This document shows, in pieces, positions 35,279 through 44,955 of a DNA stretch of 64,000 nt. The translations under genes and the position numbers were made by a program. Position 1 is the stretch's first letter; each line of letters starts with the position of its first letter. The notes beneath the pieces are model-generated. The model had not been told where the DNA came from and did no database searches. It saw nothing but the letters and a program-made list of their open reading frames with translations. Source of the stretch: Ketogulonicigenium robustum (GTDB lineage: Bacteria > Pseudomonadota > Alphaproteobacteria > Rhodobacterales > Rhodobacteraceae); contig NZ_CP019938.1 of the NCBI RefSeq assembly GCF_002117445.1, forward strand, positions 62,001 through 126,000, given 5' to 3'.

Positions 35279-36025
35279 TCAGTAAGTCGCGCGGCCGCCC
35301 GACAGGTCGAAGACCGCGCCGGTGGTGAATGAGTTTTCGGCGCTGGCCAGCCATGCGACCATATTGGCGGCTTCTTCTACCTCGAGGAAGCGCCCGCGCG
35401 GGATTTTCGACAGCATATAGTCGATGTGGGTTTGGCTCATTTGTTCGAAAATACGGGTGCGCGCCGCTGCGGGGGTGATGCAGTTCACGGCGATGTCCAG
35501 CGCTGCGGTTTCTTTGCCCAGCGTCTTGGTCAGCGCGATGACACCGGCCTTTGACGCCGAATAGGCGCAGGCATTGGGGTTCCCTTCTTTCCCCGCGATC
35601 GAGGCGACGTTGATAACGCGGCCATAGCCCTGCGCGATCATGTCGGGCAGCAGGGTGCGGCAGACATGGAAGACACCAATCAGGTTTACGTCGATCACCT
35701 TGCGAAACTCGGCCGGGTCATAATCGACGGTCGGGCCGTTACTGCCAGCGATACCCGCGTTGGCGACCAGAATGTCGACATGCCCCAGCGCATCGCGCGT
35801 CGCCTGTGCGGCGGCTTCGACGCTGCCGAGGTCGGCTTGGTCGACGCGTACGAAATGGGCCTGTTCGCCAAGGCTGGCAACCGCATCGGCCCCGCGCGCG
35901 GCGTCCAAATCCCATATCGCAACGCGCGCGCCGCTGGCGATGAACCGCTGCGCGACAGCAAAGCCGATTCCTTGCGCGCCGCCGGTGACGACTGCGGTTT
36001 TTCCGTTCAAATCAATCGTGTTCAT
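35279..36025 (-). CDS. SDR oxidoreductase, probable 2-keto-3-deoxy-L-rhamnonate dehydrogenase
   Basis: 248 residues of the classical short-chain dehydrogenase type: TGGAQGIG at 14-21, NAG at 89-91, and the catalytic Ser142, Tyr155 and Lys159 (YSASK). Asp39 at the end of beta-2 (AIWDLD) indicates NAD. Between a rhamnonate dehydratase and an FAH-family hydrolase it is best explained as the enzyme that oxidises 2-keto-3-deoxy-L-rhamnonate to the 2,4-diketo acid. Ten bases after rhmD. Confidence 0.88.
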   Translation of the reverse strand: MNTIDLNGKTAVVTGGAQGIGFAVAQRFIASGARVAIWDLDAARGADAVASLGEQAHFVRVDQADLGSVEAAAQATRDALGHVDILVANAGIAGSNGPTVDYDPAEFRKVIDVNLIGVFHVCRTLLPDMIAQGYGRVINVASIAGKEGNPNACAYSASKAGVIALTKTLGKETAALDIAVNCITPAAARTRIFEQMSQTHIDYMLSKIPRGRFLEVEEAANMVAWLASAENSFTTGAVFDLSGGRATY

Positions 36026-36034
36026 GGGGTGTCC

Positions 36035-37219
36035 TTAGCGTTCATAGGGGCGGTGAAGCTGCAAATCGGGCGACAACCGCACGCCGAAGCCGGGCTTGTC
36101 TAAGGCCGAAATATGCAGCAGGCCGTTTTGGGGCACGGGTTCATCCAGCAGCATGGGGCTGAACATCGGCACGACGTTGTCGGCCTTCGGCGCCATCATC
36201 AAAAACTCGGCAAAGGGGCTGTTTTGACGTGTCATAACAAAGTGATAGCTGTAAACGCTGGACCCGTGCGGGATGACCATCGTGTTATGCGCATCGGCCA
36301 GGGCCGAAATTTTCAACAGCTCGGTCAGCCCGCCGCACCAGCCGACATCGGGCTGGATGAAATCGCAACAACCCATTTCGAGCAGCATGCGGAACCCCCA
36401 GCGGGTGGCTTCGTGTTCGCCTGTCGTCAGCAGCATTTTCGGGGGTAGCTTTTTGCGCAGCGCGGCATAGCCCCAGTAGTCGTCGGGCGGCAGACATTCC
36501 TCGATCCATTTCAGATCGTATTCAGCGGCGGCGACGGCAACTTGGTGGGCGTAATCGACGGTCATGCTCATCCAGCAGTCGAACATCAGCCAGAAATCGG
36601 GGCCGACTGCGTCGCGCATTTGGCCCAGGCGCTCCATCTCGGTGCGGATGCCGGGGGTGCCTTGCAGGGGGTTGTGGCGGAAGGCCAGCTTGCCGCCGAT
36701 GAACCCCATTTGCTTTGCCAAGTCGGGGCGGGCGCCCGTGGCATAGAAGGGTTGCTCGTCGCGCACCGCGCCACCGATCAGCGCGTGCACCGGCAACTGG
36801 CGCACCTGTCCCAGCAGATCCCACAGCGCCAGATCAACCCCCGAGATCGCGTTGATGACCAAGCCGCGCCGCCCATAATACAGCGTGGCGTTGAACATCT
36901 GGTCCCAGATCAGTTCGATCTCGTCGACACGGCGGCCTTCGACAAAGCGGGCGAGGTGCTTTTCGACAATATAGGCAGCGGGTTCGCCCCCTGTTGTGAC
37001 GGCGAATCCCTTGACGCCGGTGTCGGTCTCCAGCTCGACCACGAGGGTGCCCAGCACGTTGATCCCAAAGCTTTGCCGACTTTGCCGATAGGCGGGATAG
37101 CGCGACATGGGGGTGGCGATGTGGTCGTCAATCCAGTGGTCGGCGCCTTGGTCGTGATAATCGGCCCCGCCGCCAAAGACGGTGAAGGCCCTGATATGCT
37201 TGATAATAGGGGCGTGCAT
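36035..37219 (-). CDS. rhmD: L-rhamnonate dehydratase
   Basis: 394 residues from the ATG at 37219, preceded by GGGAGGAG. Enolase superfamily. Strong match to E. coli RhmD as I recall it: [68 protein letters not shown] and LDKPGFGV. Metal ligands Asp214 (FDCWMS), Glu240 (WIEECLPP) and Glu268 (GEH); His33 and His318 (IPHGSS) complete the site. Dehydrates L-rhamnonate to 2-keto-3-deoxy-L-rhamnonate. First gene of a three-gene minus-strand operon and divergent from a LysR gene. No L-rhamnose dehydrogenase or lactonase is nearby, so rhamnonate may be taken up directly or made elsewhere. Confidence 0.94.
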   Translation of the reverse strand: MHAPIIKHIRAFTVFGGGADYHDQGADHWIDDHIATPMSRYPAYRQSRQSFGINVLGTLVVELETDTGVKGFAVTTGGEPAAYIVEKHLARFVEGRRVDEIELIWDQMFNATLYYGRRGLVINAISGVDLALWDLLGQVRQLPVHALIGGAVRDEQPFYATGARPDLAKQMGFIGGKLAFRHNPLQGTPGIRTEMERLGQMRDAVGPDFWLMFDCWMSMTVDYAHQVAVAAAEYDLKWIEECLPPDDYWGYAALRKKLPPKMLLTTGEHEATRWGFRMLLEMGCCDFIQPDVGWCGGLTELLKISALADAHNTMVIPHGSSVYSYHFVMTRQNSPFAEFLMMAPKADNVVPMFSPMLLDEPVPQNGLLHISALDKPGFGVRLSPDLQLHRPYER

Positions 37220-37324
37220 TCTCACTCCTCCCATGGAAATGCAGGGACAGTGGTAATGGCGATTGTGATGCGGGAATAATGAAGTAATCTGCGGTTGCGA
37301 TCACGAATTGCGAAAGGTCTGCCG

Positions 37325-38263
37325 ATGTCGACACGCCTGAACACCTATCTGAAGGTTCGCCACCTGACGCTGCTGTTGGCGCTGGTCGAACACCGCACCA
37401 TGCATCGCGCGGCGGCGGCGCTGAACATGACGCAATCGACCGCATCGAAAATCCTGCGCGAGATCGAGGATCTTTTGGGTGTCGCGTTGTTTGTGCGCGA
37501 GCCGCGCGGGATGCGCCCGACTGACAGCGGCCTGCTGGCGACCGGCTTGGCCGAGGCGGTTTTGCAGCGCATCACCCGCTTTTCGGACGAGTTGGAGAAC
37601 CTGAAATCCGGCAATATGGGCAGTTTGGTGATCGGGGCGATTATGGGCGCCGCGCCCGATCTGGTCGCCGCCGCCGTGGCCGAGGTCAAGCAAGCCTATC
37701 CGCTGTTGACCGTGCGGATGTTGGGCGAGACCAGCGATTTGATCTTGGAAATGCTGCAAACCGGCCAAGTCGATATTGCGGTGGGCCGCTTTATTTCCCC
37801 CCAACAGCAGCAGATGTTCACGTTCGAGCCCTTAGCTCAGGAGCCGCTGGTTCTGGTCGCCCGCGCGGGCCACCCGCTAGAGGGGGTTGCAGGCCCCGTG
37901 CGCGCCCTGCATGAATTCGCCCAGTGGCCATGGGTGCTGCAACCCGCGACCAACCCGACGCGGCGCGTGCTTGACGCGGCATTCGTGGCGGCGCGCGTGA
38001 ACCCGCCGCGTAATCAGGTCGAATCCGTCTCGGTTTTCGCAATCCTGCATCTGCTGCAAACCTCGGATGCGCTGGCGTTGCTGCCGGAATCTGTCGCGCG
38101 TGATCATTTTCGTGGGGGCATCCTGACACGTATTCCTGTGCGCGATTTGCCCGCCATTCCTGACTTCGGCATTCTGACCCGCGTGGGCGAACCGCTAAGT
38201 TTTCATGCTGCGCTGTTCCGCGATATCTTGCAAAAGCATGGTAAACAGCGGCAAGTGGCGTAA
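37325..38263 (+). CDS. LysR-family regulator, divergent from rhmD
   Basis: 312 residues from ATG 37325 (AAAGG upstream). Winged HTH at residues 5-65: VRHLTLLLALVEHRTMHRAA, AALNMTQSTASKILREIEDL and LGVALFVREPRGMRPTDSG, then a LysR effector domain with MGSLVIGAIMGAAPDL and VDIAVGRFI. It belongs to the GalR/PcaQ/CbgA-like group often controlling aromatic or sugar-acid genes. The 105-bp gap to rhmD is the standard layout for a LysR activator and its target operon. TTGCGA occurs twice in that gap. Confidence 0.92.
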   Translation: MSTRLNTYLKVRHLTLLLALVEHRTMHRAAAALNMTQSTASKILREIEDLLGVALFVREPRGMRPTDSGLLATGLAEAVLQRITRFSDELENLKSGNMGSLVIGAIMGAAPDLVAAAVAEVKQAYPLLTVRMLGETSDLILEMLQTGQVDIAVGRFISPQQQQMFTFEPLAQEPLVLVARAGHPLEGVAGPVRALHEFAQWPWVLQPATNPTRRVLDAAFVAARVNPPRNQVESVSVFAILHLLQTSDALALLPESVARDHFRGGILTRIPVRDLPAIPDFGILTRVGEPLSFHAALFRDILQKHGKQRQVA

Positions 38264-38277
38264 TGTTAGCGCCTAAA
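38264..38277. promoter_or_regulatory. LacI-type operator-like element before the LacI gene
   Basis: TGTTAGCGCCTAAA shares TGTTAGCGC exactly with one of the edd operators at 23.7 kb (read on the other strand). It begins straight after the LysR stop and lies about 36 bases before the LacI start, a good place for autoregulation. Confidence 0.5.
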
Positions 38278-38312
38278 CTGCGCCAAGAGTCGGGAAAAAC
38301 CTGTGAGGGACC

Positions 38313-39326
38313 GTGACAGCTAAACGACCGACATTGGAAGATATCGCCAAGGTGGCAGGTGTCTCGCGCGCGACGGTGTCGCTGGTCGTGCGCAATTCGC
38401 CATTGGTGGCCGATCAAACCCGTCAGCGTGTTGCGCAGGTCATGGCCGATCTGGACTATGTGCGCAACATCGGCGCGGCAAAGCTGCGCAGCAACAATAG
38501 CCACACCATCGGGGTGGTAGTGCCGAACTTGGTAAACTCTTTCTTTACCGAGTTTTTGGGCGGCGTCGAACACGTCATGGGCCAGCATGACCGCGTGGTT
38601 TTGCTGGCTAACAGCAAAGACGATCCGCACATTCAGGACGAAATTTTGCAGCGCTTTCGTGGCCACGGCGTCGATGGCGTGATTCTGTGCCCGGCCGAAG
38701 GCACCCAGACCGATCTGCCCCAGCGGATGCGTAGTTGGGGCTTGCCGCTTGTGCAGGCGCTACGTCATGTAGGCGGCGACCAGACCGATTATGCTGGGGC
38801 CGATTATGTCAACGGCGTCGGTCTGGCGTTGCGCTATCTGGTCGAACTCGGGCACAAGCGCATCGCGTTTTTGTCCGTTCCAGCCCACACCTCGGCCCGC
38901 GATGACCGCCTGCGCGGGTTTCATCTGGCACTGCAAGAAACCGGCGCTGAAAACGCCGGAATCCTCGAGGCGGACCTGAAGTGGGGCGGGGCAGGCGGCG
39001 CGGTTGACGCCCTGATGGCGCTGCCGACCAAACCCACCGCAGTCCTTTGTTTCAACGACGTTTTGGCCGCTGGGTTGATGCTGGATTTGCGCAGGGCGGG
39101 TTACAAGCCGGGGCGCGATATTTCGGTGATCGGGCTCGACGATCTGCCCATGGCCGAGCTGGCCTTTCCGCCGCTGACAACTGTGGCGATGCACCCGAAC
39201 CTGATCGGGGCCGGTGCCGCCCGCCTGCTGGCCCGCCGCTTGGCCGAGCCAGACGCAGTCCCCGACCATTACACCCAGGCCCCCAATTTCGTCGCGCGCG
39301 AATCCGTGGCGGATCTGCGCGCGTAG
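38313..39326 (+). CDS. LacI-family transcriptional regulator
   Basis: 337 residues from a GTG preceded by GAGGGA. N-terminal HTH PTLEDIAKVAGVSRATVSLV and hinge LRSNNSHTIGVVVPNL, then a ribose-binding-protein-like effector domain with DGVILCPAEGTQ, YLVELGHKRIAFLS and ISVIGLDDLPMAELAFPPLT. It lies directly before the ABC-importer/kdgK operon and an operator-like element precedes it. Because that element also matches the edd operators, it may coordinate the sugar-acid operon with the Entner-Doudoroff genes. The inducer is unknown. Confidence 0.93.
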   Translation: MTAKRPTLEDIAKVAGVSRATVSLVVRNSPLVADQTRQRVAQVMADLDYVRNIGAAKLRSNNSHTIGVVVPNLVNSFFTEFLGGVEHVMGQHDRVVLLANSKDDPHIQDEILQRFRGHGVDGVILCPAEGTQTDLPQRMRSWGLPLVQALRHVGGDQTDYAGADYVNGVGLALRYLVELGHKRIAFLSVPAHTSARDDRLRGFHLALQETGAENAGILEADLKWGGAGGAVDALMALPTKPTAVLCFNDVLAAGLMLDLRRAGYKPGRDISVIGLDDLPMAELAFPPLTTVAMHPNLIGAGAARLLARRLAEPDAVPDHYTQAPNFVARESVADLRA

Positions 39327-39343
39327 GGGTAGTCGGCATGGGC

Positions 39344-39372
39344 TTGACAGCGGGGGTGCCCTCAATTTAGAT
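39344..39372 (+). promoter_or_regulatory. Candidate promoter of the sugar-acid ABC/kdgK operon
   Basis: A perfect TTGACA (39344-39349) is followed after 17 bp by TTAGAT (39367-39372), a weak -10. It lies 40-70 bases before the first permease start, whose own Shine-Dalgarno is GGGGAGGG. Confidence 0.45.
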
Positions 39373-39412
39373 CGTTCTATATAGGAAGAGACACATCCGC
39401 AGGGGAGGGCAG

Positions 39413-40081
39413 ATGTATCAATTCAATTTCCGGCCCGTGTTCGATAATATGGATATGCTGCTGCAAGGCGCATGGCTGACGGTGCAATTGTCGCTGACGG
39501 CGATGGTGCTGGGGCTGATCGTATCCATCGTGGGGGCCGTTGCGAAAACCTCGCGTTTTGTTCCGCTGCGTTGGATCGTCGATGTCTACGTCGAGGTGAT
39601 CCGCAACACGCCGTTCCTGATCCAGATCTTCTTCATTTTCTTTGGTTTGCCCGCCATCGGCTTCAGCATGTCACCCAATACGGCGGCCTTGGTGGCGTTG
39701 GTGATCAACGTGGGCGCCTATGGCACCGAGATCATCCGCGCGGGGATTGAATCTGTGCCGCGCGGCCAGATCGAGGCAGGCCGCGCGCTGGCGCTGAACC
39801 CGCTGCAAATTCTGCGCTACGTGATTTTGAAGCCCGCTTTGCGCAATATCTATCCCTCGCTGACCAGCCAGTTCATTTACCTGATGCTGACATCCAGCGT
39901 GGTCTCGGTCATCTCGGCGACCGATCTTGCGGCAGCAGGGGCCGACCTGAGTGCTACGACTTTCGCCAGCTTCGAGGTCTATCTGGTGCTGACGATCATG
40001 TATTTCTTGTTGGCGCTGGCGTTTTCGGGGCTGTTCGGCGCGCTGCGCCGTGTGTTCTTCCACTATCCTGCGAGCCGCTGA
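39413..40081 (+). CDS. Polar amino acid-type ABC transporter permease (HisM/GlnP family)
   Basis: 222 residues. Five or six membrane spans, the family block VEVIRNTPFLIQIFFIFFGL and the EAA loop GIESVPRGQIEAGRALALNP. First gene of a seven-gene plus-strand operon; the next permease begins one base after its stop. Although the fold is that of amino acid importers, the operon's enzymes act on keto/hydroxy acids, so the true substrate may be a sugar acid or hydroxy acid. Confidence 0.93.
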   Translation: MYQFNFRPVFDNMDMLLQGAWLTVQLSLTAMVLGLIVSIVGAVAKTSRFVPLRWIVDVYVEVIRNTPFLIQIFFIFFGLPAIGFSMSPNTAALVALVINVGAYGTEIIRAGIESVPRGQIEAGRALALNPLQILRYVILKPALRNIYPSLTSQFIYLMLTSSVVSVISATDLAAAGADLSATTFASFEVYLVLTIMYFLLALAFSGLFGALRRVFFHYPASR

Positions 40082-40082
40082 C

Positions 40083-40739
40083 ATGATCCGTGAATTTTCA
40101 TCTAGCGATGTACTGTTCATTGTCGGCGCGATCCGTTGGACGCTGATCCTGTCGGCAATCGCCTTTGTGGGCGGCGCGATCGGGGGGATGCTGATTGCGC
40201 TGGCACGCACGGCGCAAAACACGCTTCTACAACGCGTGGCGCAGGCTTTTATCGCGGTGTTTCAAGGCACGCCGTTGCTGATGCAGCTATTTCTGGTCTA
40301 CTTTGGCCTGACTGTCGCGGGCCTGCCGATTGACCCGCTGATGGCCGCCGCCGTTGCGCTGACGCTGCATGCCAGCGCCTATCTAGGCGAGATTTGGCGC
40401 GGAGCGATCCAGTCGGTGCCGACCGGCCAATCCGAGGCCGCAAGCGCCCTTTCGCTGTCTTACACCCACCGCATGCGCTATGTCGTGCTGCCGCAGGCGT
40501 TGCGTGTCGCAACTGCGCCGACGGTCGGGTTTTTGGTGCAGTTAATCAAGGGCACGTCGCTGGCGTCGATCATCGGATTTACCGAACTGACGCGCGCCGG
40601 TCAGATCGTCAACAACGCCACGTTCCAGCCGTTTTTGGTGTTTGGCACGGTGGCTGCGCTATACTTCGTGTTGTGCTGGCCGCTGTCGCTGATCGCGCGC
40701 CATATGGAATCGCGGATGCGCCGCGCGATAACACGCTGA
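40083..40739 (+). CDS. Polar amino acid-type ABC transporter permease, second subunit
   Basis: 218 residues from ATG 40083, one base after the previous stop; an in-frame ATG at 40050 lies inside the previous gene. Same family as its neighbour: FIAVFQGTPLLMQLFLVYFG and EAA loop GAIQSVPTGQSEAASALSLS. Forms a heterodimer channel with the first permease. Confidence 0.93.
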   Translation: MIREFSSSDVLFIVGAIRWTLILSAIAFVGGAIGGMLIALARTAQNTLLQRVAQAFIAVFQGTPLLMQLFLVYFGLTVAGLPIDPLMAAAVALTLHASAYLGEIWRGAIQSVPTGQSEAASALSLSYTHRMRYVVLPQALRVATAPTVGFLVQLIKGTSLASIIGFTELTRAGQIVNNATFQPFLVFGTVAALYFVLCWPLSLIARHMESRMRRAITR

Positions 40740-40769
40740 TTTCGTCACCTGTTTCTGAGGAGGAGAAAC

Positions 40770-41567
40770 ATGAAAACGACCCGTCGCCTATTCACTGCCC
40801 TTGCCGCCAGCACCCTGCTGGCCGGTTTCGCCGCACCCAGCCTTGCGGCTGATCTGCAAGCCATCAAAGATGCCGGCCGCGTCCGGATCGGGATGATGGT
40901 CGACTTTCCGCCCTTTGGCATTTTGGATGCTTCCGGCCAGCCCGGCGGGTATGATGCCGATGTGGCCAAAGCGCTGGCCAGCTATCTGGGTGTCGACGTG
41001 CAGATCGTGCCCGTAACCGGCCCGAACCGCATCCCTTACTTGCTGTCGGGTCAGGTTGACCTGCTGGTTGCATCGCTGGGCATCACCGCCGAGCGCGCGG
41101 AACGTGTCGATTTCTCGACCCCCTATGCAGGGATCGCAATCGGCGTTTACGGCGGCACCGATGTGCAGATCGCCGACGCGGCTGATCTGGCCGGCAAAAC
41201 CGTCGCGGTCGCTCGCGCATCGACCCAAGACATCGGCGTGACCGAAGTTGCCCCCGCAGGCACCGAAATCCGCCGTTTTGACGATGACGCCAGCGCCGTG
41301 CAGGCTCTGATGTCGCGCCAAGTGCAAGCGATTGGCCTGTCGAACGTGGTCTTCACGCAGATTTCGGGCGTGGCCGGTGGCCGGTTCGAGAAGAAGTTCG
41401 ACCTGTCCAGCCAAGTGCAGGGCATCGCAGTCGCGCCTGGATCAGATGCTCTGCTGGCCGAAATCAACGCGTTTGTGGTGGCGTCGCGCACCGACGGCAC
41501 GTTCGACGGGCTATACCAGACGTGGCTGGGCGAAGATCTGCCCGATTTCGTTAAAAACGCTGAATAA
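40770..41567 (+). CDS. Periplasmic substrate-binding protein (SBP_bac_3 family)
   Basis: 265 residues with signal peptide (MKTTRRLFTALAASTLLAGF, cleavage after AAPSLAA). Family motifs: RVRIGMMVDFPPFGILDASG, GYDADVAKALASYLGVDVQI, VDLLVASLGITAERAERVDF and the Arg in ITAERAERVDFS that pairs with an alpha-carboxylate in amino acid-binding members. GAGGAGGAG precedes the start. A stable hairpin after the gene probably favours higher expression of this subunit. Confidence 0.93.
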   Translation: MKTTRRLFTALAASTLLAGFAAPSLAADLQAIKDAGRVRIGMMVDFPPFGILDASGQPGGYDADVAKALASYLGVDVQIVPVTGPNRIPYLLSGQVDLLVASLGITAERAERVDFSTPYAGIAIGVYGGTDVQIADAADLAGKTVAVARASTQDIGVTEVAPAGTEIRRFDDDASAVQALMSRQVQAIGLSNVVFTQISGVAGGRFEKKFDLSSQVQGIAVAPGSDALLAEINAFVVASRTDGTFDGLYQTWLGEDLPDFVKNAE

Positions 41568-41580
41568 GCTGTAGACGGGT

Positions 41581-41605
41581 GGCGGCCGCTCCCTTTGCGG
41601 CCGCC
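41581..41605 (+). promoter_or_regulatory. Intercistronic hairpin after the binding-protein gene
   Basis: Perfect 9-bp GC stem GGCGGCCGC (41581-41589) with GCGGCCGCC (41597-41605), loop TCCCTTT, in the 58-bp gap between binding protein and ATPase. With no T-run it is more likely an mRNA-stabilising element than a full terminator. Confidence 0.6.
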
Positions 41606-41625
41606 CTGCTTCTAGGGGATTTTGC

Positions 41626-42350
<725 letters not shown>

Positions 42351-42354
<4 letters not shown>

Positions 42355-43271
42355 CACGCAAGCAGATTCTGGCCCTTGCCGCGATGAAGCCTGCCGATAT
42401 GGCGGCGCAGCTTGCGGCTGATTACGACGTAACCGCCGACATCGCCGCCGCAGCGTCCGCCGAGATCGTGCTGACCAACGGCGCTGTCGGCATATCAAAG
42501 GCCCAGATGGATCAACTGCCCGCGCTGCAGTTGATCGCCGTCAATGGTGTGGGCGTAGATGCCGTAGATCTGGCCGAGGCCAAGCGCCGCGGCATCGCCG
42601 TCACGACGACGCCTGATGTGCTTTCGCTGGCTGTTGCCGAACTTGCCTTGGGGCTGGCATTGGCGACAGGGCGGCGGATCGCCGAAGGTGATCGTTTTGT
42701 CCGTGCCGGATCGTGGGCCGATGGCGGCAAATTGGCCCTTGGCCAATCTGTGCTGGAGGGGCGGGCAGGCATTCTGGGCTATGGCCGCATCGGGCGGCGT
42801 TTGGCCGACCTGCTGCGCGGCATGGGCATGCAGGTTTTCTACACTGCGCGCGCCGAAAAAGCGGGCACCCCCGATACGTTCGAGGCCGATCCGGTGGCCT
42901 TGGCCGAAAGCTGTGACGTGCTGTTTGTCACCGCCACAGGCGGCCCCGATACGCGCGGGTTGGTTGATGCCGATGTGTTGCAGGCCCTTGGCCCGCGGGG
43001 AATTTTGGTCAACGTCGCGCGCGGGCCGGTGGTCGACACCCCCGCATTGGCGGCTGCGCTGGCCGCGGGTACTATCGCGGGCGCGGGGCTGGATGTGTTC
43101 GATGATGAACCGCAGGTGCCCGATGCGCTGCTGAACGCGCCCAACACGGTGCTGACGCCGCATATCGCATCAGCCACCGAAAACGCGCGCCGTGCCATGG
43201 CGACTTTGGTGCTAAAAAACATCACCGCCTATACGGCGGGTCAGCCGCTGCCCAGCAAGTACGAGGGTTAG
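42351..43271 (+). CDS. D-isomer-specific 2-hydroxyacid dehydrogenase (2-keto sugar acid reductase candidate)
   Basis: 306 residues. NAD(P)-binding GYGRIGRR, an Arg-containing YTARAEKAG segment that suggests NADPH, catalytic Arg in [13 protein letters not shown], acidic residue in [11 protein letters not shown] and His in LTPHIASAT. Belongs to the glyoxylate/hydroxypyruvate/2-ketogluconate reductase branch. With KDG kinase and a hydratase directly downstream it likely handles a 2-keto sugar acid. Two bases before kdgK. Confidence 0.92.
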
Positions 43272-43272
43272 G

Positions 43273-44202
43273 ATGGATTTTCTGTGCATTGGCGAGCCGC
43301 TGGTTGAATTTACCAACCCGGCGGATGATCCCGCGCGCTTCAACCGCTTGGCGGGTGGCGACACGCTGAACACCGCGATCTACTTGGCGCGCTTGTCGCC
43401 AGCTGGTGCGGTGGGCTATCTGTCGCGCCTCGGCGATGACAAGATGAGCGATTACCTGGCCAGCATCATGGTCGATGAAGGTTTGGTTGATTTGTGCCAG
43501 CGCGAAGTAGGCGGTCGCCCGGGCCTTAGCTTTATCACCACGGACAGCACGGGCGAGCGTAGCTTTACCTACTGGCGCGATCAGGCGCCCGCGCGGCGGC
43601 TATTCAGCGACCAGTCGGAAATTATTGCATTGGAACAAGCTGATACGTTGTTTCTGTCCGGCATTACATTAGCTGTTTTGCATCCACAGGGTCGTGCGTC
43701 GCTACTGGCTGCACTCGCCGCGCGTCGTGCGGCAGGCGCGCAAATCGTGCTCGACACCAATTACCGCCCGCGTCTTTGGCCCAATGCGGCAACGGCCGCA
43801 GAGGTCATCGGGAAGGCTGCCGGCGTCGCGACGCTGGTTCTTCCCTCGCTGGACGACATGAGCGGTGCTTTCGGTACTGATGACCCGCAAGAGGCATTGG
43901 CTTTGCTGATGCATTTGACCAAAGCCGAAATCGTGCTGACGACAGGCGGCGGTGACGTGCTTTATCGCGCGGCTGGGCAGGATACGGCCCGCGCTATAGC
44001 CATCGCCGAACCGCGCGCCGCGTGTGATACCACCGGTGCAGGCGACAGTTTCAATGCCGCGTGGCTGACTGGTCGCAAGGCGGGCCTCAGCATCGACGAT
44101 GCCATCGCGCGTGCTGCCGCTTTGGCTGCCGAGGTTGTCTGCTACCCCGGTGCGATCATGCCGCGCGCCGCTATGCCTTTTGCCGCCTCAGGTACACAAT
44201 GA
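43273..44202 (+). CDS. kdgK: 2-keto-3-deoxygluconate kinase (PfkB family)
   Basis: 309 residues. Matches KdgK: CIGEPLVEF at the start, LAGGDTLNTAIYLARLSPAG, TGERSFTYWRDQAPARRLF, LFLSGITLAVL, DTNYRPRLWP and the PfkB signature with catalytic Asp in DTTGAGDSFNAAW. Phosphorylates 2-keto-3-deoxy-D-gluconate to KDPG, the substrate of the eda aldolase at 21 kb. The stop overlaps the hydratase start (ATGA). Confidence 0.92.
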   Translation: MDFLCIGEPLVEFTNPADDPARFNRLAGGDTLNTAIYLARLSPAGAVGYLSRLGDDKMSDYLASIMVDEGLVDLCQREVGGRPGLSFITTDSTGERSFTYWRDQAPARRLFSDQSEIIALEQADTLFLSGITLAVLHPQGRASLLAALAARRAAGAQIVLDTNYRPRLWPNAATAAEVIGKAAGVATLVLPSLDDMSGAFGTDDPQEALALLMHLTKAEIVLTTGGGDVLYRAAGQDTARAIAIAEPRAACDTTGAGDSFNAAWLTGRKAGLSIDDAIARAAALAAEVVCYPGAIMPRAAMPFAASGTQ

Positions 44203-44945
44203 CCGCCACATTCGACCCCCAAATCGCCGCCGCCCAGCTTGTCGCCACGCGTAACGGCCAGCCGCGCGCCACAGGTTTGCAACCGCCGCCGACGGATGTC
44301 GTTGCCGCCTATGCCGTGCAAGGCCATGTGATGCGCACGCTGGGCGGGCCCGCCTGCTGGAAAATGGCGATGATGGGCGGCGTCGACCGGCAAGCCGGCG
44401 CGATGCCGGTGACGATCCTGTACCCCAATGGCGGGCATGTCGCCGGCCTGCCGCACGACGCGGCGATCGAGGTGGAAACGGCCTTCGTCCTTGCGCAAGA
44501 CCTGCCCGCCGATTGCACCCTTGATGAGGTTGTCGCGGCGGTCGGTGCTGTGCATCTGGCTTTCGAAATCGTTGCCTCACGCTTCGCCGATCGAAGTGCA
44601 ATCACCCCTTTGACCGCATTGGCCGACAGCTTTAGCTCGGCGGCGATTGTGCTGGGCGATGCGATTGCAGATTGGGAGTCCGCCTTGCAGCGCCCGCTCG
44701 GCCTCAGTCTGACGCGTGGCGCAGATGCCCCCGACACTGTCGAGATTGTGCCGACGTTGGCGGAACAAATCGATTTTATCCACTGGCTCGCGGGTCACGC
44801 CGTAGCTCACGGGCTGCCGCTGGTGGCGGGCACTGTCATCATCAGCGGCGCGCGGATCGGGCCTATCGCGATGGCAGGCATTGAAACCGCATCGGCGCTA
44901 GGGGGCGGGGCGAGTGTTTCGGCTAAATTCTCATATTCCGCATAA
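44199..44945 (+). CDS. 2-keto-4-pentenoate hydratase-family protein
   Basis: 248 residues from the ATG overlapping the kdgK stop; upstream in-frame sequence lies within kdgK. MhpD/HpaH/FAH-related fold with metal-ligand glutamates in AAIEVETAFVLAQDL and VHLAFEIVASRF, and a C-terminal GTVIISGARIGPIAMAG in place of the usual GxxxTGT turn. Known members hydrate 2-keto-4-pentenoates or decarboxylate 4-oxalocrotonate. Here it may act on a dehydrated keto sugar acid; no aromatic genes are near. Last gene of the operon. Confidence 0.82.
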   Translation: MTATFDPQIAAAQLVATRNGQPRATGLQPPPTDVVAAYAVQGHVMRTLGGPACWKMAMMGGVDRQAGAMPVTILYPNGGHVAGLPHDAAIEVETAFVLAQDLPADCTLDEVVAAVGAVHLAFEIVASRFADRSAITPLTALADSFSSAAIVLGDAIADWESALQRPLGLSLTRGADAPDTVEIVPTLAEQIDFIHWLAGHAVAHGLPLVAGTVIISGARIGPIAMAGIETASALGGGASVSAKFSYSA

Positions 44946-44955
44946 TGAACGGCAT

